From Alistipes indistinctus YIT 12060 (GTDB taxonomy: Bacteria > Bacteroidota > Bacteroidia > Bacteroidales > Rikenellaceae), in the NCBI RefSeq assembly GCF_025144995.1, contig NZ_CP102250.1, positions 2,108,001 to 2,172,000 of the forward strand: DNA of 64,000 nucleotides, given 5' to 3'. Of this stretch, positions 9,252 through 19,122 are shown piece by piece. Position numbers and translations under genes: made by a program. Every line of letters starts with the position of its first letter. Within the stretch, counting starts at the first letter, position 1. A model generated the notes under the pieces. That model did not search any database. It had not been told where the DNA came from and saw nothing but the letters and a program-made list of their open reading frames with translations.

Positions 9252-9851
9252 ATGAGACATAACAAGAAAATCAATCACCTCGGCCGCCAGGCCGGTCACC
9301 GCAAGGCGCTGATGGCGAATCTGGCGAGTTCGCTGCTCATGCACAAGAGGATCAACACGACTCTGGCGAAGGCCAAGGCTCTGAGGATGTACGTCGAGCC
9401 GCTGATCACCAAGTCGAAAGAGGACACCACCCATTCGCGCCGTACGGTGTTCAGCTACCTGAAGGACAAAGAGGCTACCGCCGAGCTGTTCCGCACGATC
9501 GCTCCGAAGATCGCCGACCGTCCGGGCGGTTACTGCCGCATCCTGAAGACGGGTTTCCGTCTGGGCGATGCTGCCGAGATGTGCTTCATCGAGCTGGTTG
9601 ACTTCGACGCCGCTTACACCAGCGATGCCGCTCCGAAGGCCGCTGCAGCCCCCAAGACCCGCCGCAGCCGCAGCGGGGCCAAGAAGGCCGCCGCCCCCGC
9701 CGCAGAGGCAGTAGCTGCCGATGCGCCGGATACCGCAGCCGAGGCTGCTCCCGCCAAAAAGGCAGCAGCGAAGAAACCCGCTGCCGCCAAGAAGCCCGCA
9801 GCTGCCAAGAAACCCGCGGCGAAGAAGGCTGACGAGGCCGCTGCCGAGTAA
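9252..9851 (+). CDS. rplQ: 50S ribosomal protein L17 with a long Ala/Lys-rich tail
   Basis: L17 lines the peptide exit tunnel region. Residues 1 to about 121 are a normal L17 ([20 protein letters not shown] start, CFIELVDFD end). About 78 further residues follow, made almost only of Ala, Lys and Pro, with the unit AAAKKP repeated several times near the end. Such tails resemble histone-H1-like or nucleolin-like basic segments and are probably disordered; an extra rRNA or nucleic-acid contact is inference. L17 in most bacteria is 115-130 residues, so the extension is notable. A strong terminator follows. Confidence 0.95.
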   Translation: MRHNKKINHLGRQAGHRKALMANLASSLLMHKRINTTLAKAKALRMYVEPLITKSKEDTTHSRRTVFSYLKDKEATAELFRTIAPKIADRPGGYCRILKTGFRLGDAAEMCFIELVDFDAAYTSDAAPKAAAAPKTRRSRSGAKKAAAPAAEAVAADAPDTAAEAAPAKKAAAKKPAAAKKPAAAKKPAAKKADEAAAE

Positions 9852-9943
9852 CGGTTTCCCGCCGCCGGGTGCTGTCGGCGACTCGCGGTCTTACCGGCCG
9901 GTCGCCGCACACATCCCCGGCAACAGTAACATAGATGGTTTTA

Positions 9944-9979
9944 AACGGAGTCCCGGTTTTGCCGGGATTCCGTTTTTTG
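9944..9979 (+). terminator. Rho-independent terminator after rplQ
   Basis: The arms ACGGAgTCCCGG and CCGGGAtTCCGT pair around a TTTTG loop, with one internal mismatch, and are followed by TTTTTT. It ends the ribosomal protein block. Confidence 0.9.
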
Positions 9980-11609
<1,630 letters not shown>

Positions 11610-11863
11610 TAGAGGAAGGACTCGCAGCGTTCCGCTGCGCAAATCAGCCCCGCCCCAGGGCGCCTTCCCGCAAGGAACGTTGCCGAAGCGATCGTGCTGC
11701 AAGTGGCGCTGCCGCGGCGCGATTAACCCGCGTCCGGTTCAGCCGCTGCGGCGGCAAACGCCCCGCAGCCCGCAACGGCGGGAATCCCGCAGCCTGTAAG
11801 GGCGTGGGCCCGGTACTCCGGTTTCGCGGTATCGCTTCCGGCTTTACGCCCCGGAATTTCAGC
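11610..11863 (+). other. non-coding spacer after eno
   Basis: G/C-rich sequence without a convincing gene. It contains a 7-bp perfect hairpin (CGCAGCG/CGCTGCG, 11623-11639) 14 bases after the eno stop. The 13-mer CGTTCCGCTGCGC in it occurs again near 11904. No function is evident. Confidence 0.4.
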
Positions 11864-11896
11864 AAAGGCATCCCCGAAAGGGATGCCTTTCGTTTA
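11864..11896 (+). terminator. hairpin terminator downstream of eno
   Basis: Eleven-base perfect arms AAAGGCATCCC and GGGATGCCTTT around a 5-nt loop, followed by CGTTTATT. It lies about 255 bases after eno and upstream of the blaI promoter, so it probably insulates the two units. Confidence 0.75.
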
Positions 11897-12129
11897 TTCA
11901 GCCGTTCCGCTGCGCGCCCGGCAGCCGGGAATTTCAAAACCCCGAAAGTTTGCCGCAGCTTTTCATATCGTTTCCCGGACTGCTTGTATCTCCCGGCCCT
12001 TTTGTCGTCTCCTTATGTCCGATATGTCAAAAAAATGGACAAAATAGCGTCCGGTTCCTTCAATGTCGATTTGATGTAATGTCTTTTGTATTAGCAATAT
12101 AATTGCAGGAGCGAATTTTTGTTTGCAAA

Positions 12130-12166
12130 AACTAATGTTTTAGTTGGTAAAACTAAAAATATAGTT
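12130..12166 (+). promoter_or_regulatory. four-half-site operator of the blaI-type repressor
   Basis: Alternating half-sites AACTAA (12130), TTAGTT (12140), AACTAAAA (12151) and TAGTT (12162) start 10-11 bp apart, that is, one helical turn. Neighbouring pairs form perfect inverted repeats; the central arms TTTTAGTT and AACTAAAA are separated by 5 bp. The array covers the promoter from its upstream element to the edge of the -7 element. BlaI/MecI repressors are dimers that bind such dyads, so autorepression is likely. Confidence 0.65.
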
Positions 12167-12174
12167 TATATTTG
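12144..12174 (+). promoter_or_regulatory. promoter of the blaI-M56 unit
   Basis: TTGG at 12144-12147, 19 bp, then a perfect TATATTTG at 12167-12174. The predicted start is near 12181, leaving a leader of about 65 nt before the repressor ATG. Confidence 0.7.
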
Positions 12175-12245
12175 TATTGACAGTAGGCCGGAACCTCCGG
12201 CCGCACAATCAGAAACTCCGCCTGCGGGCGGTAAGCGATTTTACC

Positions 12246-12644
12246 ATGAGCAAAAAAGAGATCCGGGAGCTGACCAAAGCCGAGCTCGAAGTGATGCAGA
12301 TCCTTTGGGACAAGGGCGAGGCGTTCGTCAGCGAGTTGCTCGAGGCGATGCCCGAGCCGCGTCCGGCCTACAACACGGTTTCGACGATCGTACGCATCCT
12401 CGAAAAGAAAGGGGTGGTCGGCTACACGCCCGTCGGCAAGAGCCACCGCTACCGGCCGCTGGTGGCCAAGGAGGCGTACACGCGCAGCTTTATGAACTCG
12501 GTGATGAGCAACTTTTTCGACAATTCGCTTTCGCAGATGGTTTCGTTCTTCTGCGAGAAGGAGGACCTTTCGGTGCGCGAAACCGAGCGTATCCTGGCGA
12601 TCGCCCGCGAGGCGATCGAGAAGAAAAAAGGGGTAGGGCGGTAG
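12246..12644 (+). CDS. BlaI/MecI-family transcriptional repressor
   Basis: A 132-residue winged-helix protein of the penicillinase-repressor family. I use ATG 12246 (MSKKEIRELTKAELEVMQIL), which places the start at the conserved N-terminus. Residues about 8-75 form the DNA-binding domain (LTKAELEVMQILWDKGE, then the recognition region RPAYNTVSTIVRILEKKGVV). The C-terminal part (about 80-125) is the dimerisation helix pair, which in this family is cut by a BlaR1/MecR1-type peptidase. The next gene encodes such a peptidase, so the two form a sensor-repressor pair. The operator array upstream suggests autoregulation. The signal need not be a beta-lactam; no beta-lactamase is nearby. Confidence 0.9.
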   Translation: MSKKEIRELTKAELEVMQILWDKGEAFVSELLEAMPEPRPAYNTVSTIVRILEKKGVVGYTPVGKSHRYRPLVAKEAYTRSFMNSVMSNFFDNSLSQMVSFFCEKEDLSVRETERILAIAREAIEKKKGVGR

Positions 12645-12865
12645 CCGCCCGTATGGCCGCTTCCCGCTCCGGCCCTGCGGTTTCCCGCACCCTGCTCGCG
12701 TACTTGTTGCACCGTACAGCGGTTTCCTTTGTTCCGGCACGTTTCACCGGCCTGTATTTTCTGCACCTGCATCTCTGCAAACATATATTTACAAACACTA
12801 CCTCACTTTTTAACCTGTCTTCCGATACTCCCGACAGACCCCCGTAACCTTAAAATTCCCCCGCT

Positions 12866-15544
12866 ATGTGGAGTACATTACCTTACCTCGTCAAAGTCCA
12901 GATCTGCTTCGCGCTGTTATGGATCGTCTACAGGTTTTTCTTGCAGCGTGACGGTCGGTTTGCCCGTTCGCGCGCCTATCTGTTGTTGTCCGTACCGGTG
13001 TCGTTCCTGATTCCGCTGCTGTCGATCCCTGTGTTGCCGGCCTCACAGCCTGCGCCCGTTCCGGCTGTTCCGGTCGCCGCGGTCGCCGAAGCCCCCGTTC
13101 GGGCGCAGCCTGTTTCCGCTGCGGAGGATGCCTCGCTTTTCGCTGAGGCGGCTCCGGCGGCCCTTTCCGCATCCCCGGCGCCATCCCCGGCTTCCGGCGC
13201 CGCTTCTGCCATGACTGCCGTGACTGTTGCCTCTCCCGGTGCGCAGGCTTCGGCATTCTTCCGGGAGGCGGCCGCTTCGGCCTTCGCCGCGCTGGTTCCG
13301 GCCGGCTGGTCCGGGCTGATGTACGCCTGGCTGCTTTGGTGCGGCATTGCCGGCTCGCTATTGCTGCTGCTGTATTATTTGGGGCACACGCTGCGTTGGG
13401 TCAGGCTGATGCGCGAGGGCAACGTTTCCCGGATGCTCGATGACGTGCGTGTCGTCTACAGCCCGGCTGTGTCGAGCCCCTGCTCGCTGTTCAACTGCAT
13501 TTTCATCAACCGCCGGGATTTGGGCGAAAACGAATTTCGCGAACTGATGGCGCACGAGCTTTGCCACATCCGGCTGCGCCACAGCTGGGACCGGCTGCTG
13601 GCCGTCGTGGTGACGCTTTTCTGCTGGTGGAATCCCTTCGTCTGGTTGTGGCACCGTTCGCTGTGCGAGGTGCATGAATACCAGGCCGACGACGCCGTGT
13701 TGCAGTGCGGGTTCGATGCGGAACAATACATCATGTTGATGGTCAGTTCCGTTGCCGGTGCCCGTACGACGCTCGCGAGCGGTTTCAGTTACTCGCTGGT
13801 GCGTAAACGCCTGCAAATGCTCTCCCGTGGGGCTTCGCGCAGGGCCGGGCTGCGCATGCTGCTGGTGGTGCCCGCCCTTGCGGTGTTGCTCGCGCTCTTC
13901 TCGTTCACCGAGCGGCCGGTCGCAGCCGGCAGCCCGGAACAAGTTCCTGCCGAACTCTCCGACCAACTGCTTTCCGCGTTCGGTTATTCCGCCGATGCGG
14001 TTCCGGCCGCCGTGCAGGCCCAAACGGCCGCGGAGGAAGGGCCGATACTCTTTTCCGGGGACGATGCCGTCCCGTCGGATGATGCCGAACCGACCGCTGC
14101 GGTACAGCCCGGTGCGGCTTTCGCGGACGCATCCGGTGTTTCCGGATACGGTGCTCCGGTTTCGGGGGAGTCTCCTGCCGTACAGCGCGTCTCGTCAAAG
14201 GGCGATGATGTCGTGATTATGGTCGACGGCAAAGTCGATCCTCGCGGGGTGCAGGCGCTCAATGAGCTCGATCCGTCGGATGTCGAACGGATTACCGTGG
14301 GGACCAAAGACTCTCCGGTGGTGATGGTGACGACCAAACGCTACTTGCGTGACTACCCGGAGGAGGCCGCCGCGATCCGCAAGCGCGAGGGTGATTTCGG
14401 CGTCAGGGAGTTTCTGAACGCTTCGGCCGAAGATCCGCAGGCGAGTGCTGGATCCCGTGCCGGAGGTTCCGTTCCGGTGAAGGCCGATGGTTGGGACGAG
14501 GCGATCGAGGCTGCCGCTGCGGCCATCGAGCAGAGTGCGCTGAAGCTGGCCTCCTCGACGTTGGACCTGACGGCGAATGCGCTCGGTGCCGCTTCTTCCG
14601 GGAGCGCTGTTTCATCCCGGGGTAGAATCTCCGCCTCCGGCGACGTTTCGCGGGCAAAGCCGGAGGCCGCGCGGGTCGAAGAGGATATTGCAAAAGCCAA
14701 AGCTGACATCGAACGTGCCAAAACCGAAGTTGTGGCCGAGGCCGCCCGGCTCCGCAAGCAGTTGGACGACGACACCTCTCGTTGGGCCGGGACCTTCGCC
14801 GGACAATATGCCGGCGACAGCAGGGAGACCTCCAAAAGCCACGTGCAGGACAATATGGTCCGCCTGACCCGTTTCGCGGGACAGACGATCACCGGTGTTT
14901 CGGCCTCGTCCGGTTTCAGTGTCGAGGTGCGCAAATCGAACAGCACTTCCGTTGAGATCGTGATGCCTGCCGAATGGCAGCAGTACCTGACCTGCGAGCT
15001 GACCCCGGACGGGGTGGTGCAGCTGGGCCTCGACACCAAGAGGCTTTCCGGTTCCAGGGGACTGCGCATCAACAAGGGACAGCTTACGGCCGTGGTAAGC
15101 CTGCCGAAGCTTAGCCTGCTGAAGTGTTCCAGCGGTGCCGTGATCCGTTGTACCGGTATTTTCAAGGGCGGTACCGTGCAGTTGCGGGCCTCTTCCGGCG
15201 GCATGGTCGACGGTTTGAGCCTGAAGGCCTCCGAGGCGCTTATCGACGCCTCTTCGGGCGGTGGGATCCGGAATGTGGCCGTTACCGCTCCGAAAGCAGG
15301 TGTGGAAATCTCTTCCGGGGCCGTGGTCAAAGGGGTGTCGCTCGATGTCACGGCACTCACGTGCCAAGCCTCTTCCGGCGCCGTCGCCACCCTCGAACAC
15401 ACCGGAAACAACTCGATGCTGAATACCTCTTCGGGCGGTGTGATCCGGATTACCGGTTCGACTCGGATCCTGACGGTCAACAAGTCCCGTTCCGGCGGAA
15501 ACATCAATACCGACGGCTACACAGTGTCTTATCGCGTGCAATAG
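12866..15544 (+). CDS. BlaR1-like M56 membrane metallopeptidase fused to plug-like and DUF2807 domains
   Basis: A very large (892 residues) relative of BlaR1/MecR1. Membrane segments are visible at about residues 5-24, 35-57, 150-172, 238-258 and 325-345. The zinc-peptidase motif HELCH is at 230-234 with the downstream HEYQADD at 270-276, as in M56 peptidases. Beyond the last membrane segment the protein is unlike BlaR1. Residues about 438-495 resemble a TonB-receptor plug (VDGKVDPRGVQALNELDPSDVERI). Next comes an Ala/Glu/Lys-rich helical stretch (about 590-640) and a C-terminal DUF2807-type beta-helix (about 665-890) full of SSG repeats. No penicillin-binding domain is seen. It lies 221 bases after the repressor gene. 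The extracytoplasmic part may sense an envelope signal; that is inference. Confidence 0.85.
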   Translation: MWSTLPYLVKVQICFALLWIVYRFFLQRDGRFARSRAYLLLSVPVSFLIPLLSIPVLPASQPAPVPAVPVAAVAEAPVRAQPVSAAEDASLFAEAAPAALSASPAPSPASGAASAMTAVTVASPGAQASAFFREAAASAFAALVPAGWSGLMYAWLLWCGIAGSLLLLLYYLGHTLRWVRLMREGNVSRMLDDVRVVYSPAVSSPCSLFNCIFINRRDLGENEFRELMAHELCHIRLRHSWDRLLAVVVTLFCWWNPFVWLWHRSLCEVHEYQADDAVLQCGFDAEQYIMLMVSSVAGARTTLASGFSYSLVRKRLQMLSRGASRRAGLRMLLVVPALAVLLALFSFTERPVAAGSPEQVPAELSDQLLSAFGYSADAVPAAVQAQTAAEEGPILFSGDDAVPSDDAEPTAAVQPGAAFADASGVSGYGAPVSGESPAVQRVSSKGDDVVIMVDGKVDPRGVQALNELDPSDVERITVGTKDSPVVMVTTKRYLRDYPEEAAAIRKREGDFGVREFLNASAEDPQASAGSRAGGSVPVKADGWDEAIEAAAAAIEQSALKLASSTLDLTANALGAASSGSAVSSRGRISASGDVSRAKPEAARVEEDIAKAKADIERAKTEVVAEAARLRKQLDDDTSRWAGTFAGQYAGDSRETSKSHVQDNMVRLTRFAGQTITGVSASSGFSVEVRKSNSTSVEIVMPAEWQQYLTCELTPDGVVQLGLDTKRLSGSRGLRINKGQLTAVVSLPKLSLLKCSSGAVIRCTGIFKGGTVQLRASSGGMVDGLSLKASEALIDASSGGGIRNVAVTAPKAGVEISSGAVVKGVSLDVTALTCQASSGAVATLEHTGNNSMLNTSSGGVIRITGSTRILTVNKSRSGGNINTDGYTVSYRVQ

Positions 15545-15792
15545 TTTTTACCGGGGGCGTCTCTCTTTCAGCCTCCTGTCCTATACAGTTCCTCCCTATA
15601 GAGTCGGTTCCGGGGCTCCGGTCATTCCGGGTCCGGACCCGCCGTCTCCTTACGTCCCGTTTTTTATCCGTTCCCGTGACCTCCCGATCCTGTAAAATCC
15701 CGGCTTCCGTGAGCCCGGTTCCCCGAAAAGCCGTTCCCGGAATCCCGGACCTTTTCTTAAAACACCTACAAATTTTCCTAAAACCCGATAGT

Positions 15793-16569
15793 ATGAAAAA
15801 ACTGATTCTTCTTTTCTCGGTGGTTGCCGCAGCGGCAATGACCGGCTTTTATGCCCAGGGGCGTCCCGATGCTGGGGCGATTTCCGCTGCGGGCGACCGG
15901 CAGATGTACCGTGTGACCCGTTTCGAGGGGCAGCCGATTACCGGCGTCTCCGCATCGGTGGGATTCCGTGTCGAGGTGAATGAGTCGGCCCGCACTTCGG
16001 TTCGGGTCGAGATTCCGGCCGAATGGCAGGATCGCCTGATTTGCGAAATTTCGCCCGAAGGGGTGGTGCGCCTGGGGATCGACACCGAGGGCCTTCGGAA
16101 TTTCCGCGGCCACGACCTGACGGCGGTGGTCAATCTCGGCAAAGTCGATGTGATGAAAGCCTCCACCGGGGCGAAAATCACCTGCAACGGCAGTTTTACG
16201 GGCGGCAATGCGGAGATCAGCGCCTCCACGGGCGGCATGGTCAGCGGCCTGACGCTGACTGCATCCGGCGTGGGGATCAAAGTGTCTACCGGCGCTTCGG
16301 TCAAAGATTTGCATATCGTAGCCGGGCAGGTGACTGCCGAAGGCTCGACGGGCGCTTCGCTGAGCGGTGCCGTGTTCGACGCTTCGGCGCTGTCGTGCAA
16401 AGCGGGCACCGGGGCTTCCCTCTCGATGTCGCATACGGGACAGTCGGCCGCTTTAGCCTCCAACACGGGTGGCAGCATCCGGATTTCCGGTTCGACGGGC
16501 AGCCTCACGGTCAACAAATCCCGTACCGGCGGCCGAGTCGACACCGGCAATTACAAAGTGGATAAATAG
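15793..16569 (+). CDS. secreted DUF2807 (head-GIN-type) protein
   Basis: A 258-residue protein starting at ATG 15793 with a clear signal peptide (MKKLILLFSVVAAAAMTGFYAQG). The rest is a DUF2807-type repetitive beta-structure with many STG turns and the opening YRVTRFEGQPITGVSASVGF. It is clearly homologous to the C-terminal part of the preceding M56 protein (VRLTRFAGQTITGVSASSGF), with STG repeats where that protein has SSG. It probably arose by duplication of that domain and is likely periplasmic or surface-located. Function is unknown. It lies 248 bases after the M56 gene in the same direction and ends at a terminator. Confidence 0.85.
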   Translation: MKKLILLFSVVAAAAMTGFYAQGRPDAGAISAAGDRQMYRVTRFEGQPITGVSASVGFRVEVNESARTSVRVEIPAEWQDRLICEISPEGVVRLGIDTEGLRNFRGHDLTAVVNLGKVDVMKASTGAKITCNGSFTGGNAEISASTGGMVSGLTLTASGVGIKVSTGASVKDLHIVAGQVTAEGSTGASLSGAVFDASALSCKAGTGASLSMSHTGQSAALASNTGGSIRISGSTGSLTVNKSRTGGRVDTGNYKVDK

Positions 16570-16577
16570 ATTTACCG

Positions 16578-16599
16578 AAAATGCCGGTCCGGCATTTTT
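16578..16599 (+). terminator. terminator between the DUF2807 gene and prfB
   Basis: Arms AAATGCC and GGCATTT around GGTCC, with T-runs reading in either direction (ATTTTT on +, TTTTC on -). It lies between two convergent genes and probably works both ways. Confidence 0.75.
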
Positions 16600-16639
16600 C
16601 CGCTTGCCCGCCGGGCGCGGCGGCGTGTACCGTTCGGAG

Positions 16640-17722
16640 CTATTGGTAGTCGCCCATCAGGTAGGCTTTGATGAAGTCGCCGATCTCGCCGTCCATCACC
16701 CTTTGTACGTCCGAGGTCTGGTGCCCGGTGCGGTGGTCCTTCACGCGGCGGTCGTCGAACACGTAGCTGCGGATTTGCGACCCCCATTCGATCTTCTTTT
16801 TTTGTCCTTCCAGCTCGTTTTGCAGTTCGCGGCGTTTGTCCAGCTCGATCTGGTAGAGCTTCGAACGCAGGATGCGCATCGCATTTTCCTTGTTCATGAT
16901 CTGCGAGCGCGTTTCGGTGTTCTCGACCATAATCCCCGAGGGCAGGTGGCGCAGGCGTACGCCGGTTTCGACCTTGTTGACGTTCTGGCCGCCCTTGCCG
17001 CCGCTGCGGTATGTGTCCCATTCGATGTCGGCGGGGTTGATCGTGATCTCGATCGTGTCGTCCACCGCAGGCGATACGAACACCGAAGCGAAGGTGGTCT
17101 GGCGCTTGTTGTTCGCGTTGAACGGGGAGGGGCGCACGAGGCGGTGCACGCCGCTCTCGCTTTTGAGGTAGCCGTAGGCGAACTCGCCGACGAATTCGAG
17201 AGTCGCCGACTTGATTCCGACCTCCTCGCCGTCCTGCACGTCGACCACCTTGACCTGGTAACCGTTCGCTTCGCCCCAGCGCATGTACATGCGCATCAGC
17301 ATCGAAGCCCAGTCGAGGCTTTCGGTGCCGCCCGCGCCGGAGTTGATTTCCATGATCGCGCCGAGCCGGTCCTCTTCGCCGCCCAGCATGTTGCGCATTT
17401 CGAGCGCCTCGATCATCTCCAGTACCCGGCCGTATTGCGCGTCGAGCTCCTCGGGGGCCGATACCCCCTCGCGGATGAATTCGGGCAGCAGGTGCAGCTC
17501 TTCCATCGCCGAGGCGATCGCATCGTAGGCGGTGATCCAGTATTTGATCCCGGCCACCTTTTTCAGCTGCTCCTCGGCCTTGGCCGGATCGTCCCAGAAG
17601 TCCGGCGCATGGGTCAGCGACTCCTGTTCGTCGAGTTCGAGCCGCCGGTCGTCGATATGCAAGTGGGTATGGAGCGCCGTTTGCCGCTCCTCGAGCGCTT
17701 TGATCTGTTCGGTGGTAACCAT
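16640..17722 (-). CDS. prfB: peptide chain release factor 2
   Basis: RF2 recognises UGA and UAA stop codons and triggers peptide release. The 360-residue protein has the RF2 anticodon motif SPF ([14 protein letters not shown]) and the catalytic GGQ at residues 244-246. Most bacterial prfB genes need a programmed +1 frameshift at an in-frame CTT-TGA near codon 25. Here that region ([10 protein letters not shown]) reads straight through in one frame, so this copy seems not to use frameshift autoregulation. The start codon (ATG at 17722) gives the N-terminus [10 protein letters not shown]. Confidence 0.95.
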   Translation of the reverse strand: MVTTEQIKALEERQTALHTHLHIDDRRLELDEQESLTHAPDFWDDPAKAEEQLKKVAGIKYWITAYDAIASAMEELHLLPEFIREGVSAPEELDAQYGRVLEMIEALEMRNMLGGEEDRLGAIMEINSGAGGTESLDWASMLMRMYMRWGEANGYQVKVVDVQDGEEVGIKSATLEFVGEFAYGYLKSESGVHRLVRPSPFNANNKRQTTFASVFVSPAVDDTIEITINPADIEWDTYRSGGKGGQNVNKVETGVRLRHLPSGIMVENTETRSQIMNKENAMRILRSKLYQIELDKRRELQNELEGQKKKIEWGSQIRSYVFDDRRVKDHRTGHQTSDVQRVMDGEIGDFIKAYLMGDYQ

Positions 17723-17747
17723 CTTTCGTGTCGTTTATGGCTGTTCG

Positions 17748-17810
17748 GTTCGTCCGGTCAGTTTGTCCGGTTTTGTTCATCCGGTTCAGTTTGTCCGGCC
17801 GTTCGTCCGG
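17748..17810 (+). repeat. five tandem copies of GTTYRTCCGG upstream of prfB
   Basis: The 10-mer GTT(C/T)(G/A)TCCGG occurs at 17748, 17761, 17775, 17789 and 17801, a period of 12-14 bp. It lies 26-88 bases upstream of the prfB start, so it is in the prfB promoter or leader. The remainder of the 17723-18091 spacer is G/C/T-rich, with no gene and no recognisable promoter. Confidence 0.6.
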
Positions 17811-18091
17811 TTCGTTGTATCGTTTTTTATTTCTCGCAGTAGGCGTCCCTTGCATCTTTCCCCGCCCTGCTTTTTCCCGCACCTCCGGTCGCTGGCCGCG
17901 GCATGTGCCGCCCTGCCGTTTCCGTCCTCGCGTTGCCCCGGGGGGCTATCTGCCGCGTGCCGGTGCCTCCTGCAGGCGGACCTCTTGGCCTGAGGTCGTT
18001 TGACCAGCCTCCGCCGGTACTTTCGCGGGGTCCTTCCGGCTTGTTGGGGGACCGGCTGGGGTGCGCCGTGCAGTGCCGCTCCGCTGCCCGG

Positions 18092-18913
18092 TTACTCTTC
18101 CGGATTCGGTTTGCTGTCGGGTGTCGAGGGATGGTCCGTCGCTCCCGAAACCGAACAGGGAATGCCCAGTGCCTCGACCCGCGCCCCGATCCTCATCAGC
18201 TCTCCGAGCGGAATCTTCTCCAGTCCGTGCGCCGGGGTCTCGCGGTCGATCGTGTAGATCATCACCTGCTGCGGGGCCACCTCACGGATCAGCTCCAGCC
18301 AGGTGGACACCTCCGCTTCGGTGGTGTTGTCCACCCTGCGGCCGTCGTACATGCCGCGCAGGAACATCGTCTGCACGATCAGCCGTCCCCCGAAGAGCTT
18401 CATCAGCCGTACCGTTTCTGCCACGCCGGCGCGTCCCCGGGGCTGGTCGATCAGGCGCACCGTTTCGTCCAGCGCCGAATCGAGCTTGAGGATGTTGTTG
18501 TCCACCTTCAGCAGTGCGCGGCGCACATTGTCACGGCCGATCATCGTCGCGTTGCTCAGCACCGACACCTTTGCCGACGGACACAGCTCGTCGCGTACGG
18601 CGATCGTGTCGGAGATGATCTCCTCGAACTGTGGGTGCATCGTCGGTTCTCCGTTGCCCGCGAAGGTAATCACGTCGGGCGGCGTTCCTGCGGCGGCCAT
18701 CTCCCGCAGTTTCGCGCGCAGCAGCGTCCGCACCTCTTCGCGCGTGTTGAAACGGGGCTTGAAGCCATGTTTGCCCCAGCCGCATTCGCAGTAGATGCAG
18801 TCGAAGTTGCAAAGCTTGTTGTCGGTGGGCAGCAGGTTCACCCCGAGCGACAGTCCGAGTCGGCGGCTGTGCACGGGACCGAAGATGACGCGGTCGAAAA
18901 GAATGGTGCTCAT
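18092..18913 (-). CDS. radical SAM protein of the COG0731 (TYW1-like) type
   Basis: I use the ATG at 18913 (MSTILFDRVIFGPVHSRRLG), giving 273 residues; an in-frame ATG 36 bases upstream is possible. The [4Fe-4S] cluster motif is C35-x3-C39-x2-C42 (CNFDCIYC), followed by the SAM-binding region TFAGNGEPTMHP. The GPVxSRRLGxSLGVNLLP block before the cysteines is typical of the group related to the wybutosine enzyme TYW1. Bacterial members have no established substrate. The C-terminal 20 residues are Pro/Ser/Asp-rich and probably disordered. It is transcribed alone, with a -7 element upstream. Confidence 0.85.
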   Translation of the reverse strand: MSTILFDRVIFGPVHSRRLGLSLGVNLLPTDNKLCNFDCIYCECGWGKHGFKPRFNTREEVRTLLRAKLREMAAAGTPPDVITFAGNGEPTMHPQFEEIISDTIAVRDELCPSAKVSVLSNATMIGRDNVRRALLKVDNNILKLDSALDETVRLIDQPRGRAGVAETVRLMKLFGGRLIVQTMFLRGMYDGRRVDNTTEAEVSTWLELIREVAPQQVMIYTIDRETPAHGLEKIPLGELMRIGARVEALGIPCSVSGATDHPSTPDSKPNPEE

Positions 18914-19028
18914 GGTTACGGGTAGGGTTGTTTGTCTGTCGCGCGGCATACGGGCCCGGCTCGTTGCGGCCCGTTCGGTTCCTGTGGGATACTTCCGTCC
19001 GGTACCTGTCCCGTTGCAGGGCGCCCCT

Positions 19029-19036
19029 CAAAGATA
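19029..19036 (-). promoter_or_regulatory. -7 element for the radical SAM gene
   Basis: On the minus strand this reads TATCTTTG, a perfect TAnnTTTG. It predicts a start near 19021 and a leader of about 108 nt. No clear upstream element is seen. Confidence 0.5.
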
Positions 19037-19122
19037 CAAAAAAGTTGCCGGAAAGCGCAGGGAGTCGGTATTGCTGTTTGCTCCGGAAGGATTTGTTCCC
19101 GCCTCCGGGGCTCCGGAGGGTT

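Noticed and set aside
17647-17680. A programmed frameshift site in prfB
   Set aside because: The region corresponding to the usual CTT-TGA reads as sense codons in one continuous frame.
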